Positions 1 to 5,136 of a stretch of 6,326 nucleotides of DNA are shown here, in pieces. Both the position numbers and the translations under genes were made by a program. How positions within the stretch are numbered: position 1 is the first letter of the stretch; every line of letters begins with the position of its first letter. The notes below the pieces were generated by a model. That model had not been told where the DNA came from, made no database searches, and saw nothing but the letters and a program-made list of their open reading frames with translations. Source of the stretch: an uncultured Oscillospiraceae bacterium (GTDB taxonomy: Bacteria; Bacillota; Clostridia; Oscillospirales; Oscillospiraceae); assembly GCA_910588105.1 (NCBI GenBank), contig CAJUQD010000090.1, forward strand, positions 1-6,326, written 5' to 3'.

Positions 1-2
1 AG

Positions 3-548
3 ATGAATCAAGGAAGAATTATTGTGATTACAGGCTCACCGGGGACAGGAAAAACAACAACTGCGTCAATTGTCGCAAAGGAATCAGATATGGATAAATC
101 AGTGCATATGCACACCGATGACTTTTTTCATTACTTAAGCAAAGGCGCAATACCACCACATTTGCCAGAATCCAACGAGCAAAATCTGGTTGTCATTGAA
201 GCCTTTTTAGAAGCTGCAAAGCGATATGCTCGTGGCGGATATGATGTAATTGTAGATGGGATTGTCGGGCCATGGTTTTTGGAGCCATGGAAAGCTCTTG
301 CCCAAGAAGATTACGAGGTACACTATATTGTATTAAGAGCGAGTAAAAAAGAAACTATGAAGCGAGCTGTGGAACGCTCAAAATTAGATAGAAAAACAAA
401 TATTGAATTAGTGGAAACAATGTGGGAGCAATTTTCCGGTTTGGGAGTATATGAATCAAATGTCATAGACACAACTACATTCACAATTAAAGATACGGTT
501 TCCGCAATAAAAGAAAGAGTTGCATGTGGGACGTCTTTACTATCTTAG
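3..548 (+). CDS. P-loop NTPase / small-molecule kinase-like protein (AAA_33 / Zeta-toxin-like fold)
   Basis: The protein has 181 residues. A Walker A loop (GSPGTGKTT, residues 11-19) follows the first beta strand directly, as in shikimate-kinase-like, chloramphenicol phosphotransferase-like and Zeta-toxin-like kinases. An acidic HTDDFF motif (37-42) sits where these kinases place catalytic or substrate-binding acids. A second hydrophobic strand ends in VDG (84-86). A basic stretch with R121, R125 and R130 resembles a lid that holds ATP phosphates. The substrate cannot be read from sequence. The next gene is an aminoglycoside adenylyltransferase and both are AT-rich, so the two were probably acquired together, and this gene may be a resistance-type kinase or a passenger. 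The start ATG lies at the window edge, so its ribosome binding site is not visible and an upstream start cannot be excluded. The fold is fairly sure; the function is not. Confidence 0.75.
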   Translation: MNQGRIIVITGSPGTGKTTTASIVAKESDMDKSVHMHTDDFFHYLSKGAIPPHLPESNEQNLVVIEAFLEAAKRYARGGYDVIVDGIVGPWFLEPWKALAQEDYEVHYIVLRASKKETMKRAVERSKLDRKTNIELVETMWEQFSGLGVYESNVIDTTTFTIKDTVSAIKERVACGTSLLS

Positions 549-571
549 ACATTCCCATTTGTCAGGAAGAT

Positions 572-654
572 AGCAAAGCCAGCCGAGCCAGTCAACGGTC
601 AAGATGAACGGCGCATTTCATGCGCCGCCGTTGACAGTCCCGCCCGTCTTTGCT
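572..654. repeat. Nested inverted repeat between the kinase-like gene and ant(6)
   Basis: Three nested arms can be paired. AGCAAAG (572-578) pairs with CTTTGCT (648-654), GTCAACGG (591-598) with CCGTTGAC (628-635), and GGCGCA (610-615) with TGCGCC (621-626) around a TTTCA loop. No T-tract follows, so this is not a standard terminator. It could fold as a cruciform or as RNA in the leader of ant(6). It lies largely inside the module that recurs in inverted orientation downstream of ant(6). Confidence 0.7.
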
Positions 655-692
655 AAAGGGTAATCAAGGCGGGAAAGCCCTAAAATGGCTTC
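591..692 (+). repeat. Left copy of diverged inverted module flanking ant(6)
   Basis: Read on the plus strand, this stretch shares an ordered series of blocks with the minus strand of 1671-1766. The blocks are GTCAAG, ATGAACGG, TTGAC, CCGCCCG, GGGT, CAAGGCGG, AA, CCCT, AAA, TG and CTT, in the same order and with similar spacing. I aligned them by eye. The copies are diverged and contain small gaps. The pair brackets the resistance gene, as would be expected of a cassette or of recombination between two copies of a mobile-element intergenic sequence. Confidence 0.6.
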
Positions 693-723
693 ACACCTAT
701 TTCAATAATTGGAGGAGATAAAA

Positions 724-1590
724 ATGAGATCAGAAAAGGAAGTTTATGATATTGTTTTGAATTTTGCAAAAACAGACAAACGCATTCGCATGGTTACTTT
801 GGAAGGATCTAGAACAAATACAAATATTCCGCCTGATGATTTTCAGGATTTTGATATTACTTTTTTTGTTACGGATATGGACAGCTTCACAAGTGATGAT
901 AAATGGCTAGATATATTTGGTGAAAGGTTGATTCTGCAAAAGCCGGAAGATATGGAATTATTTCCAGCTGTAGAAAAGGGATTTTCATATTTAATGCTGT
1001 TTACTGATGATGTTAAGATAGATTTAACTTTGCTGCCGCTGGAACTGATAGACGAGTATTTTACATGGGATAAACTGGTAAAGTTACTGTTGGATAAAGA
1101 CAACCGTATCGTAAAGCCGCCAATACCAACGGATATAGACTACCACTTGCAGAAGCCTACTCAAAGAATGTTTGACGATTGCTGTAATGAATTTTGGAAT
1201 ACTACAACATATGTAGTAAAGGGCTTATGCCGCAAAGAAATTCTTTTTGCTATTGACCATATGAATGATATAGTACGAAAAGAATTGCTTCGCATGATTT
1301 CCTGGCTGATTGGTATCAAACAGGGATTTCATTTCAGTTTGGGAAAAAACTATAAATTTATGAAGCAATATGTCCCAGAGGAATTGTGGGAACGACTTAT
1401 GTCCACTTATAATATGGATTCCTATCCCCATATGTGGGAATCCTTTGAACAATGTATGGCATTGTTCCGGGAGGTTTCGTCAGAAGTGGCATGCCAGTTG
1501 GATTACCAGTATCCACTATATGATGAAAAAATCAGTAATTATGTGATTCGGCAAAAGAAAAAATATGGCATTGAAGATGATAACAAATAA
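724..1590 (+). CDS. ant(6)-I: Aminoglycoside 6-adenylyltransferase, ANT(6) family (streptomycin resistance)
   Basis: The 288-residue protein matches the full length of ANT(6)-I (aadE-type) enzymes, which transfer AMP from ATP to the 6-hydroxyl of streptomycin in the cytoplasm. The nucleotidyltransferase motif is clear: GSR at 28-30, then acids D42 and D44 in QDFDI, and a third acid, D100, in KIDLTLL. Family-typical segments such as EYFTWDKLVKLLLDKDNR, DDCCNEFWN and YVVKGLCRKEILFAIDH are intact, and no frameshift is visible. I chose ATG 724 because GGAGGAG (711-717) lies six bases before it. The in-frame TTG at 709 would place that ribosome site inside the gene. The gene is clearly more AT-rich than the DNA on both sides, a sign of acquisition. 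The exact allele cannot be named by eye; it looks closer to the ANT(6)-Ib type than to classical aadE. Confidence 0.93.
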   Translation: MRSEKEVYDIVLNFAKTDKRIRMVTLEGSRTNTNIPPDDFQDFDITFFVTDMDSFTSDDKWLDIFGERLILQKPEDMELFPAVEKGFSYLMLFTDDVKIDLTLLPLELIDEYFTWDKLVKLLLDKDNRIVKPPIPTDIDYHLQKPTQRMFDDCCNEFWNTTTYVVKGLCRKEILFAIDHMNDIVRKELLRMISWLIGIKQGFHFSLGKNYKFMKQYVPEELWERLMSTYNMDSYPHMWESFEQCMALFREVSSEVACQLDYQYPLYDEKISNYVIRQKKKYGIEDDNK

Positions 1591-1617
1591 AATTTTTTCA
1601 ATCGAAAAAATTTATTT
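1585..1617 (+). terminator. AT-only hairpin at the end of ant(6), possible terminator
   Basis: A C followed by ten A/T pairs closes a four-base AATC loop (stem 1590-1599 with 1604-1613). A bulged A at 1589 is followed by four more pairs (1585-1588 with 1614-1617). The stem overlaps the stop codon. It contains almost no GC, so it is weaker than a standard intrinsic terminator. A second small inverted repeat (1623-1644) follows. Confidence 0.4.
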
Positions 1618-1644
1618 TGATTATTCAATTTTGAAAAACTGAAT

Positions 1645-2009
1645 ACCTCAAAATCAGAAAGAGAGCGGCCAAGCACTTTGAGGGATTGGCCGCCTTGTCC
1701 ACCCATCCAGCGGGACAGCGGGCGGAGGTCAAGGCCGGGTGTAAACCCGTTCATTTCAGCCTTGACGGTTGCCCGTTGTCCTGCTACTTTTCCGGGAGTG
1801 TGGCCACAACTTCGGGACACTTTGTCCACAAGTTGGAGCGTAGGACGAGGAACTGGGGCTTTCATATACGCCCTGTCTGCTGATGAGTCCAGACCTGCGC
1901 TTGCGGCTCCACGCCACGCAAGCACAGCCCTGTTTTCCTGCCGCTTCAAATGCCCTTGCCCTCCCCGGCGGCAACGGCATTTTCACGGCAACGCCGGCAG
2001 AGCGTATAA
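1645..2009. other. Non-coding structured stretch of the mobile element
   Basis: No convincing gene is seen here. The stretch holds the right module copy, then a perfect 10-base palindrome TGTGGCCACA (1799-1808). Next is a hairpin with CAACTT (1807-1812) pairing AAGTTG (1830-1835) and GGACA (1815-1819) pairing TGTCC (1823-1827) around a CTT loop. The rest, about 1840-2000, is GC-rich without clear structure. Such hairpin-rich gaps occur next to mobilisation genes in Clostridial integrative elements; that context is inferred, since no relaxase gene lies in the window. Confidence 0.5.
1671..1766 (-). repeat. Right copy of diverged inverted module flanking ant(6)
   Basis: On the minus strand this repeats the block order of 591-692. 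It has its own nested stem: an 11-base arm pair with one mismatch (1713-1723 with 1771-1781), GTCAAGGC (1728-1735) with GCCTTGAC (1759-1766), and CGGGT (1736-1740) with ACCCG (1745-1749). Beside it, GCGGCCAA (1665-1672) pairs with TTGGCCGC (1686-1693). Both copies keep the ability to fold although their stem bases differ, which suggests that the structure matters. Confidence 0.6.
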
Positions 2010-2066
2010 CACACTACACTTTGCTTCGCAAAGTCGTGTGCCAAATGGGGGCGTTGCCCCCTTTGG
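2010..2066. other. Candidate oriT-like double hairpin
   Basis: Two adjacent hairpins are present. In the first, ACTTTGC (2018-2024) pairs with GCAAAGT (2028-2034) around a TTC loop, and is extended by CACAC (2010-2014) with GTGTG (2036-2040) across a small internal loop. In the second, CCAAA (2041-2045), a bulged T, and GGGGGC (2047-2052) pair with GCCCCCTTTGG (2056-2066). Closely spaced hairpins of this type are a feature of transfer origins upstream of MOBP relaxases in Tn1549-like elements, and the wording of this segment looks familiar from such elements. The call rests on structure and memory, not on a search. A regulatory RNA is the main alternative. Confidence 0.4.
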
Positions 2067-2074
2067 AAACCCCC

Positions 2075-2128
2075 ACAAGAAAAGGCGGTACGCTACCCCT
2101 CCACGGGGCGCATACCGCCTTTTCTTGT
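2075..2128. terminator. Bidirectional intrinsic terminator
   Basis: A perfect 16-base stem (2075-2090 with 2113-2128) carries GGCGGTA/TACCGCC next to the loop and A-rich/T-rich flanks (GAAAA on one arm, TTTTC on the other). It therefore reads as stem plus T-tract on both strands. The loop contains a further CCCC/GGGG pairing (2096-2099 with 2105-2108). It would stop minus-strand transcripts leaving the helix-turn-helix gene and plus-strand transcripts from the element. Confidence 0.65.
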
Positions 2129-2188
2129 TATCCAGCCCTCCGGCTGTATCGGTTGAGCAAAAGTCCGCGTGGGATTGATGTGGTATCT

Positions 2189-2317
2189 TTAACTTTGGGA
2201 AACTCCCAGCTCCCACTTGCTCACCGCCTGGCGGGACACCCCCACCTGGGCTGCCAGCTCCTCCTGGGACAGCTTGGCCGCTTTCCGATAGTATAGTATT
2301 TTTTCGTTCAGCTTCAT
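2189..2317 (-). CDS. Short XRE-family helix-turn-helix protein, probably truncated
   Basis: The 42-residue product begins MKLNEKILYYRK and continues with LSQEELAAQVGVSRQAVSKWE (16-36), a textbook HTH_3/XRE DNA-binding segment. It then ends abruptly at GVSQS. Family members usually run on for at least 25 more residues to finish the five-helix domain (typically leading to a GVTTDxLL-like end). The start is well supported: AAGGAGGTG on the minus strand lies about seven bases before ATG 2317. A truncation is therefore more likely than a wrong start. The sequence beyond the stop does not restore the family consensus in any frame, so a simple frameshift does not explain it. I infer that the 3' half was replaced by mobile-element DNA. 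A fragment this size is unlikely to bind DNA normally. Confidence 0.7.
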   Translation of the reverse strand: MKLNEKILYYRKAAKLSQEELAAQVGVSRQAVSKWELGVSQS

Positions 2318-2608
2318 CAAAAGCCACCTCCTTCATGACTTCATGGTAGCAGAAAACCTGGTTGCGCTCCACCAGCGGAAACTGGAACTTTGCGCAACCG
2401 CAGGTTGCAAAGAGGCCGGGAGAGGCTGCCCAGGCCCAAAGCGGGGCGGACGGCTTTCCGGGCCAAGCCCCCAGAAAACGGCGCACGCAGTCGGGAAAAC
2501 TTGGCAGCCACCGCGGAGACTTCGCAGCACTACTCCAGGTTGCGCCCTGGCCGCCCGGCCAATCCGAGCGTGACAAGAAAGCGTCCCGTATGCGCGCCGC
2601 ACACTGCC
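2318..2608. other. Intergenic region with repeated GGTTGC motifs
   Basis: No gene is supported between the helix-turn-helix gene and the end of niaR. The left part holds GGTTGCGC (2360-2367) and its inverse GCGCAACC (2392-2399). This is followed at once by GGTTGC (2403-2408), which pairs with GCAACC (2394-2399) around a GCA loop. A further direct GGTTGCGC occurs at 2538-2545. The inverted copies lie just upstream of the helix-turn-helix start and could be an operator. No T-tract terminator was found after niaR. Confidence 0.4.
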
Positions 2609-3118
2609 CTACTTCGCCAAAAACCCCGCTTCCTCCAGCGCCGCCGCCGTGCGTTCAAACGCCCCTTCGTCCGGGCAGCGCAGGGTGTGCAGATGGATGC
2701 CGTCCGTCAGCAGGGACAGGGGCCGGGCGGCATTTTCCTCAACTTTCCGTATAAACTCTGTGATATCATACCGTGAGGATAAATCCAGCGGCCCTGTGAG
2801 CTGGCCGTATACGGGATGCTCCACAATGACATTAACCACCGTACAGCCCTGGTCCACCATCATCGTCAGCTCCCGCCCCATATCCGCCCCGCTGTGGAGG
2901 CAGGCCACAGTGCGGGTGAGCCCCGGCCTGGGCCGGTCCAGCACATAGCCCCGGGGGGTAGCGGTGACCGCCTCCCCCGCCGCCCGGAGCAGGGCCACGT
3001 CCCCCACGATGATCTGGCGGCTCACCGACAGCTTTTTGGCCAGTGCGGTGGCGGACACGGGAGCCTTGGCTGCCCTCAGATAGTCCAATATGCGCACCCG
3101 GCGCCGGCTTGCGTCCAT
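2609..3118 (-). CDS. niaR: NiaR-type transcriptional repressor of NAD-precursor genes (HTH_11 + 3H domain)
   Basis: The 169-residue protein has an N-terminal winged helix (about 1-60, recognition segment SVSRQIIVGDVALLR at 31-45) and a C-terminal 3H domain (about 68-168). The family represses nicotinate uptake and NAD biosynthesis genes when nicotinic acid is present. H75, E83, H142 and H144 match the spacing of the metal ligands described for the Thermotoga homologue TM1602. H101 in VEHPVYG supplies the third family histidine. Length is typical. AAGGAGG on the minus strand (3126-3132) lies seven bases before the ATG, and a sigma-A promoter is placed correctly upstream. It is divergent from the gene at 3277. 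No NAD gene lies in the window, so its targets are elsewhere. Confidence 0.92.
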   Translation of the reverse strand: MDASRRRVRILDYLRAAKAPVSATALAKKLSVSRQIIVGDVALLRAAGEAVTATPRGYVLDRPRPGLTRTVACLHSGADMGRELTMMVDQGCTVVNVIVEHPVYGQLTGPLDLSSRYDITEFIRKVEENAARPLSLLTDGIHLHTLRCPDEGAFERTAAALEEAGFLAK

Positions 3119-3152
3119 GCTGGGGCCTCCTTCCGATCAGGTATTGTTTTAA

Positions 3153-3181
3153 AGTATAGCACAGGCCAGCACTATTGACAA
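3153..3181 (-). promoter_or_regulatory. Sigma-A promoter of niaR
   Basis: On the minus strand TTGTCA (3176-3181) and TATACT (3153-3158) are separated by exactly 17 bases, close to consensus. The niaR ribosome site and ATG follow at a normal distance. The -35 bases overlap those of the plus-strand promoter. Confidence 0.75.
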
Positions 3182-3203
3182 GCCGCCCCGGATTTTGTAT
3201 ACC
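3175..3203 (+). promoter_or_regulatory. Sigma-A promoter of the gene at 3277
   Basis: On the plus strand TTGACA (3175-3180, perfect -35) and TATACC (3198-3203) are separated by exactly 17 bases. Transcription would start near 3210, leaving a leader of about 65 bases that contains the duplicated start-like sequence. Confidence 0.65.
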
Positions 3204-3214
3204 GATTTCGGATA

Positions 3215-3239
3215 GGGGTTGGCACCCATCAAAAAAAAC
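3215..3239 (+). repeat. Imperfect direct repeat, upstream copy of the gene's start region
   Basis: These 25 bases match 3273-3297 at 22 positions, with mismatches at 3219, 3222 and 3231 and a period of 58. In register with the real ATG this copy has TTG 3219, followed by codons for A-P-I-K-K-N. If used, TTG 3219 would open a 30-codon frame ending at 3311, inside the following gene. Confidence 0.75.
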
Positions 3240-3272
3240 GGCGTCCAAATAATCTGCAACGCATTGAGACAG

Positions 3273-3297
3273 GGGGATGACACCCATCCAAAAAAAC
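3273..3297 (+). repeat. Imperfect direct repeat, downstream copy containing the true start
   Basis: This is the second copy of the 25-base repeat. It spans the G-run (3272-3276), ATG 3277 and the first codons, including the run of seven A at 3290-3296. Confidence 0.75.
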
Positions 3298-3723
3298 ATT
3301 CATGTCGTTGATGAGCAGGGCAGAGAATATGAAGCGGCCTGGCCCCGGCGGGCCAGAGGTCTTGTAAAAACCGGCAGGGCACGCTTCCTATCCGGCAACA
3401 CCATATACCTTGTATGCCCGCCGAATTTGATTTTGGGGGACACTGAAATGAACGATAACGTGGAACTGAGCTGGCCGCTCCAGCAAATCGCCGCCCTTCA
3501 GAACGACACGGAATACTTAAAGGAGCGCCTCGCCCATCTGTCACAGATGAATGTGGGCGGCAAGACCGCACCCTATGAGCCGGAGGATGTGGCGGGGCAG
3601 GCCAAGGCAAACGCCCTGCGGGACATCATCCAGGGCCGGGAATCCACCAACCAGCAGCTTATGCGCCTGTACGAGAAGATGTATGGCGATTTCCTCCACC
3701 GCACTCCAGCAGAAGAACTGTAA
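3277..3723 (+). CDS. Uncharacterised Clostridial protein with RRXRR/PLMP-like N-terminal segment
   Basis: The protein has 148 residues in two parts. The N-terminal segment (about 7-50) contains VVDEQGREYEA, then WPRRARGLVKTGRARFL and a short strand region. This resembles the RRXRR (PLMP) motif found at the start of IscB-type and related HNH proteins, with a P-x-RAR-x-LVK-x-GRA core. No HNH or RuvC nuclease follows. The C-terminal part (58-148) is polar, probably helical, and ends NQQLMRLYEKMYGDF. I recall similar two-part hypothetical proteins from Clostridia, but no function. ATG 3277 is the only canonical start: an in-frame TGA lies at 3265, 12 bases upstream. The G-run AGGGGG abuts the ATG with no spacer, an unusual ribosome site. 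An internal ATG at 3448, with a GGGGGA run before it, could start the C-terminal part separately. Confidence 0.75.
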   Translation: MTPIQKNIHVVDEQGREYEAAWPRRARGLVKTGRARFLSGNTIYLVCPPNLILGDTEMNDNVELSWPLQQIAALQNDTEYLKERLAHLSQMNVGGKTAPYEPEDVAGQAKANALRDIIQGRESTNQQLMRLYEKMYGDFLHRTPAEEL

Positions 3724-3731
3724 ACCTTTTA

Positions 3732-3765
3732 AAACCCGGCCCCGCCAAAGCGGGGCTGGGTTTCT
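3732..3765. terminator. Strong bidirectional intrinsic terminator between convergent genes
   Basis: A 14-pair stem (3732-3745 with 3750-3763, one G-T pair) closes a CAAA loop. Its GC-rich core is GCCCCGC/GCGGGGC. T-rich sequence follows on the plus strand (TTTCTCT), and on the minus strand TTTT runs outward. It ends both the gene at 3277 and the gene whose stop codon begins at 3768. Confidence 0.85.
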
Positions 3766-4536
3766 CTACGCTCCGGGGCCGAAAATTTCCTCCAGGTGCT
3801 CTTCCACCTCCGGCTGGGGCAGCAGGGCGGCGGCCACCCCCAAGCGGTTGGCCAGCCCAAGCTTTTCCCGGATGGACCGGGGCGTGTCAAAGAGCACAAA
3901 GTGGGCCTGGGGCCCCTTCATATATGTAAAGTAGTGAGCACACAAACCCCGGTCAAAAAATACCGCGGGCTCCAGGCGGTGGAGCAGTTCCTCCAACCGT
4001 CCCTGGGCCATGGGCTCCCCCCGGCCCCGGGCGGGGAGGGGGAATTCCTCCCGCACCCACTCCACAGCCAGCGCCGTCCGTTCTTTGCCGTACCGCTCCA
4101 AGGCCCCACACAGCCGCCGATCCAGGGTGCCATGGGTGAGGGCGGATGGGATCAGAACCCGGGCGTGGGACGCATGGGGGGCATAGCACTCGGGCACATA
4201 CAGCGCCCATCCCTGGGCGGCGCAGTTGCGGTCCAGAATCTCCGCCAGCTTAGGCAGGCAGCCCGTGGGCGGGCCCTCAAAGTCGCATACAATGCCTCGG
4301 AAGGACCGGCGGCGGCACTCCCCCAAAATCTGGCGGCAGCAGCCCACCGGGTCGCCCACGCCGTCATAGCCCGCGCAGTCCACCTGCATCAGCCCGCCCC
4401 GAAGCCCCTGGGGCAAGCGGATGCCCAGCAGTTTGGATCCCGGCCCAATCCGATAAGCCATGTGGGCGGGGGTGAGTCCATAGCTCCTCCCCCCGGTCTC
4501 CCGCCCGGCGGGCAGGGCCAGCAGCAATTCTTTCAT
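3766..4536 (-). CDS. Uncharacterised GH18-like TIM-barrel protein
   Basis: I do not recognise this as a named gene. The 256-residue protein has alternating strand and helix segments that fit a barrel. RGIVCDFEG (80-88) ends with D85-x-E87, placed like the end of the GH18 catalytic DxxDxDxE motif (chitinases and spore-cortex glucosidases). FDTPRSIREKLGLANRLGV (216-234) resembles the last helix and strand of bacterial GH18 proteins, where a 'region of the substrate, then advance' helix precedes strand 8. The first two acids of the motif are absent, so catalysis is doubtful. No signal peptide or LysM domain is seen, so a cytoplasmic or mother-cell role is likely. ATG 4536 is preceded by AAGGGGGAG on the minus strand. 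The gene is convergent with 3277-3723 and divergent from yqeG. The family call is tentative; the open frame itself is convincing. Confidence 0.65.
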   Translation of the reverse strand: MKELLLALPAGRETGGRSYGLTPAHMAYRIGPGSKLLGIRLPQGLRGGLMQVDCAGYDGVGDPVGCCRQILGECRRRSFRGIVCDFEGPPTGCLPKLAEILDRNCAAQGWALYVPECYAPHASHARVLIPSALTHGTLDRRLCGALERYGKERTALAVEWVREEFPLPARGRGEPMAQGRLEELLHRLEPAVFFDRGLCAHYFTYMKGPQAHFVLFDTPRSIREKLGLANRLGVAAALLPQPEVEEHLEEIFGPGA

Positions 4537-4548
4537 GGCATCTCCCCC

Positions 4549-4577
4549 TTGTGAACGGCAAAAATATGTGGTAAGAT
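4549..4577 (+). promoter_or_regulatory. Probable sigma-A promoter of the yqeG operon
   Basis: TTGTGA (4549-4554) and TAAGAT (4572-4577) are separated by 17 bases in an AT-richer gap. The yqeG start lies about 45 bases beyond the expected transcription start. No comparably good minus-strand promoter was seen for the divergent gene. Confidence 0.5.
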
Positions 4578-4632
4578 ATATTCTGTGTTACTCACATCCT
4601 ATGCTCGTCCCGGGCGGAATAGAAGGTGAATT

Positions 4633-5136
4633 ATGGGGTGGTTCCGGGCCAGATTTTCGGCCCATGATATTTATGAGATCACAGGGGAAGCCCTGGAGCG
4701 GCGGGGGTTCCGGCTGCTGCTGGCCGACCTGGACAACACCTTGGTCCCCTACGGCGTGCCCTTACCGGACGAAAAATTAAAGGCGTGGCGGGATGACCTG
4801 GCTGCCCACGGGGTAACGCTGTTCGTACTGTCCAACAACCGCCATGAAAGCCGCCCGCGGATTTTCGCCCAGGCGCTGGACGTGCCCTACACCGGCCACG
4901 CGGGCAAGCCGAAAACCCCTTCCTTTTATGGGGCCATGGAGCGGATGGGCGTGACAAAGGAACAGACCGCCATTGTGGGCGACCAGATATTTACCGACGT
5001 GCTGGGAGGCAACATGGCAGGGGTGAGCGCCATTTTGGTGGAGCCCATACGGCTGGCGGGCAACCCGGGGCGGTATCTGCGATATGCCGCCGAGTGGCCC
5101 TTCCGGCTGCTGTCGGGAAAGGGGGAAACACTGTGA
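4633..5136 (+). CDS. yqeG: YqeG family HAD IIIA-type phosphatase
   Basis: The 167-residue protein carries the haloacid dehalogenase motifs in order: LLADLDNTLVPYG (catalytic D32 and D34), LFVLSNN (S67), the basic GKPKTP segment (K92 or K94), and IVGDQIFTDVLGGN (D117 and D122, metal binding). There is almost no cap domain, as expected for subclass IIIA. Homologues are phosphatases of unknown natural substrate; in Bacillus the gene sits near yqeH and nadD, and here its partner is different. AAGGTG (4623-4628) precedes ATG 4633 by a short spacer. The stop codon overlaps the GTG start of the next gene (GTGA at 5133-5136), so the two are translationally coupled. Confidence 0.93.
   Translation: MGWFRARFSAHDIYEITGEALERRGFRLLLADLDNTLVPYGVPLPDEKLKAWRDDLAAHGVTLFVLSNNRHESRPRIFAQALDVPYTGHAGKPKTPSFYGAMERMGVTKEQTAIVGDQIFTDVLGGNMAGVSAILVEPIRLAGNPGRYLRYAAEWPFRLLSGKGETL

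Noticed and set aside
631..659. TTGACA at 631 as the -35 of an ant(6) promoter
   Set aside because: The only -10 at 17 bases is TAAAGG, which lacks the key last T, and the hexamer lies inside the conserved stem of the repeat module.
709..723. TTG 709 as the start of the ANT(6) gene
   Set aside because: It would put the GGAGGAG ribosome site inside the coding region. ATG 724 has correct spacing and fits the family start.
1539..1949. Open frame of 136 codons on the minus strand
   Set aside because: It overlaps the end of ant(6), begins at TTG with poor ribosome spacing, runs through the hairpins and matches no family I know. It is most likely a chance frame in GC-rich non-coding DNA.
1983..2576. 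Open frame of 197 codons on the minus strand
   Set aside because: It overlaps the helix-turn-helix gene in another frame and crosses the terminator. The well-supported helix-turn-helix frame explains the signal.
5094..5132. ATG 5094 as the start of the endonuclease IV-like gene
   Set aside because: The extra 13 residues are not family-like and overlap yqeG. GTG 5133 has a ribosome site and the usual GTGA coupling.
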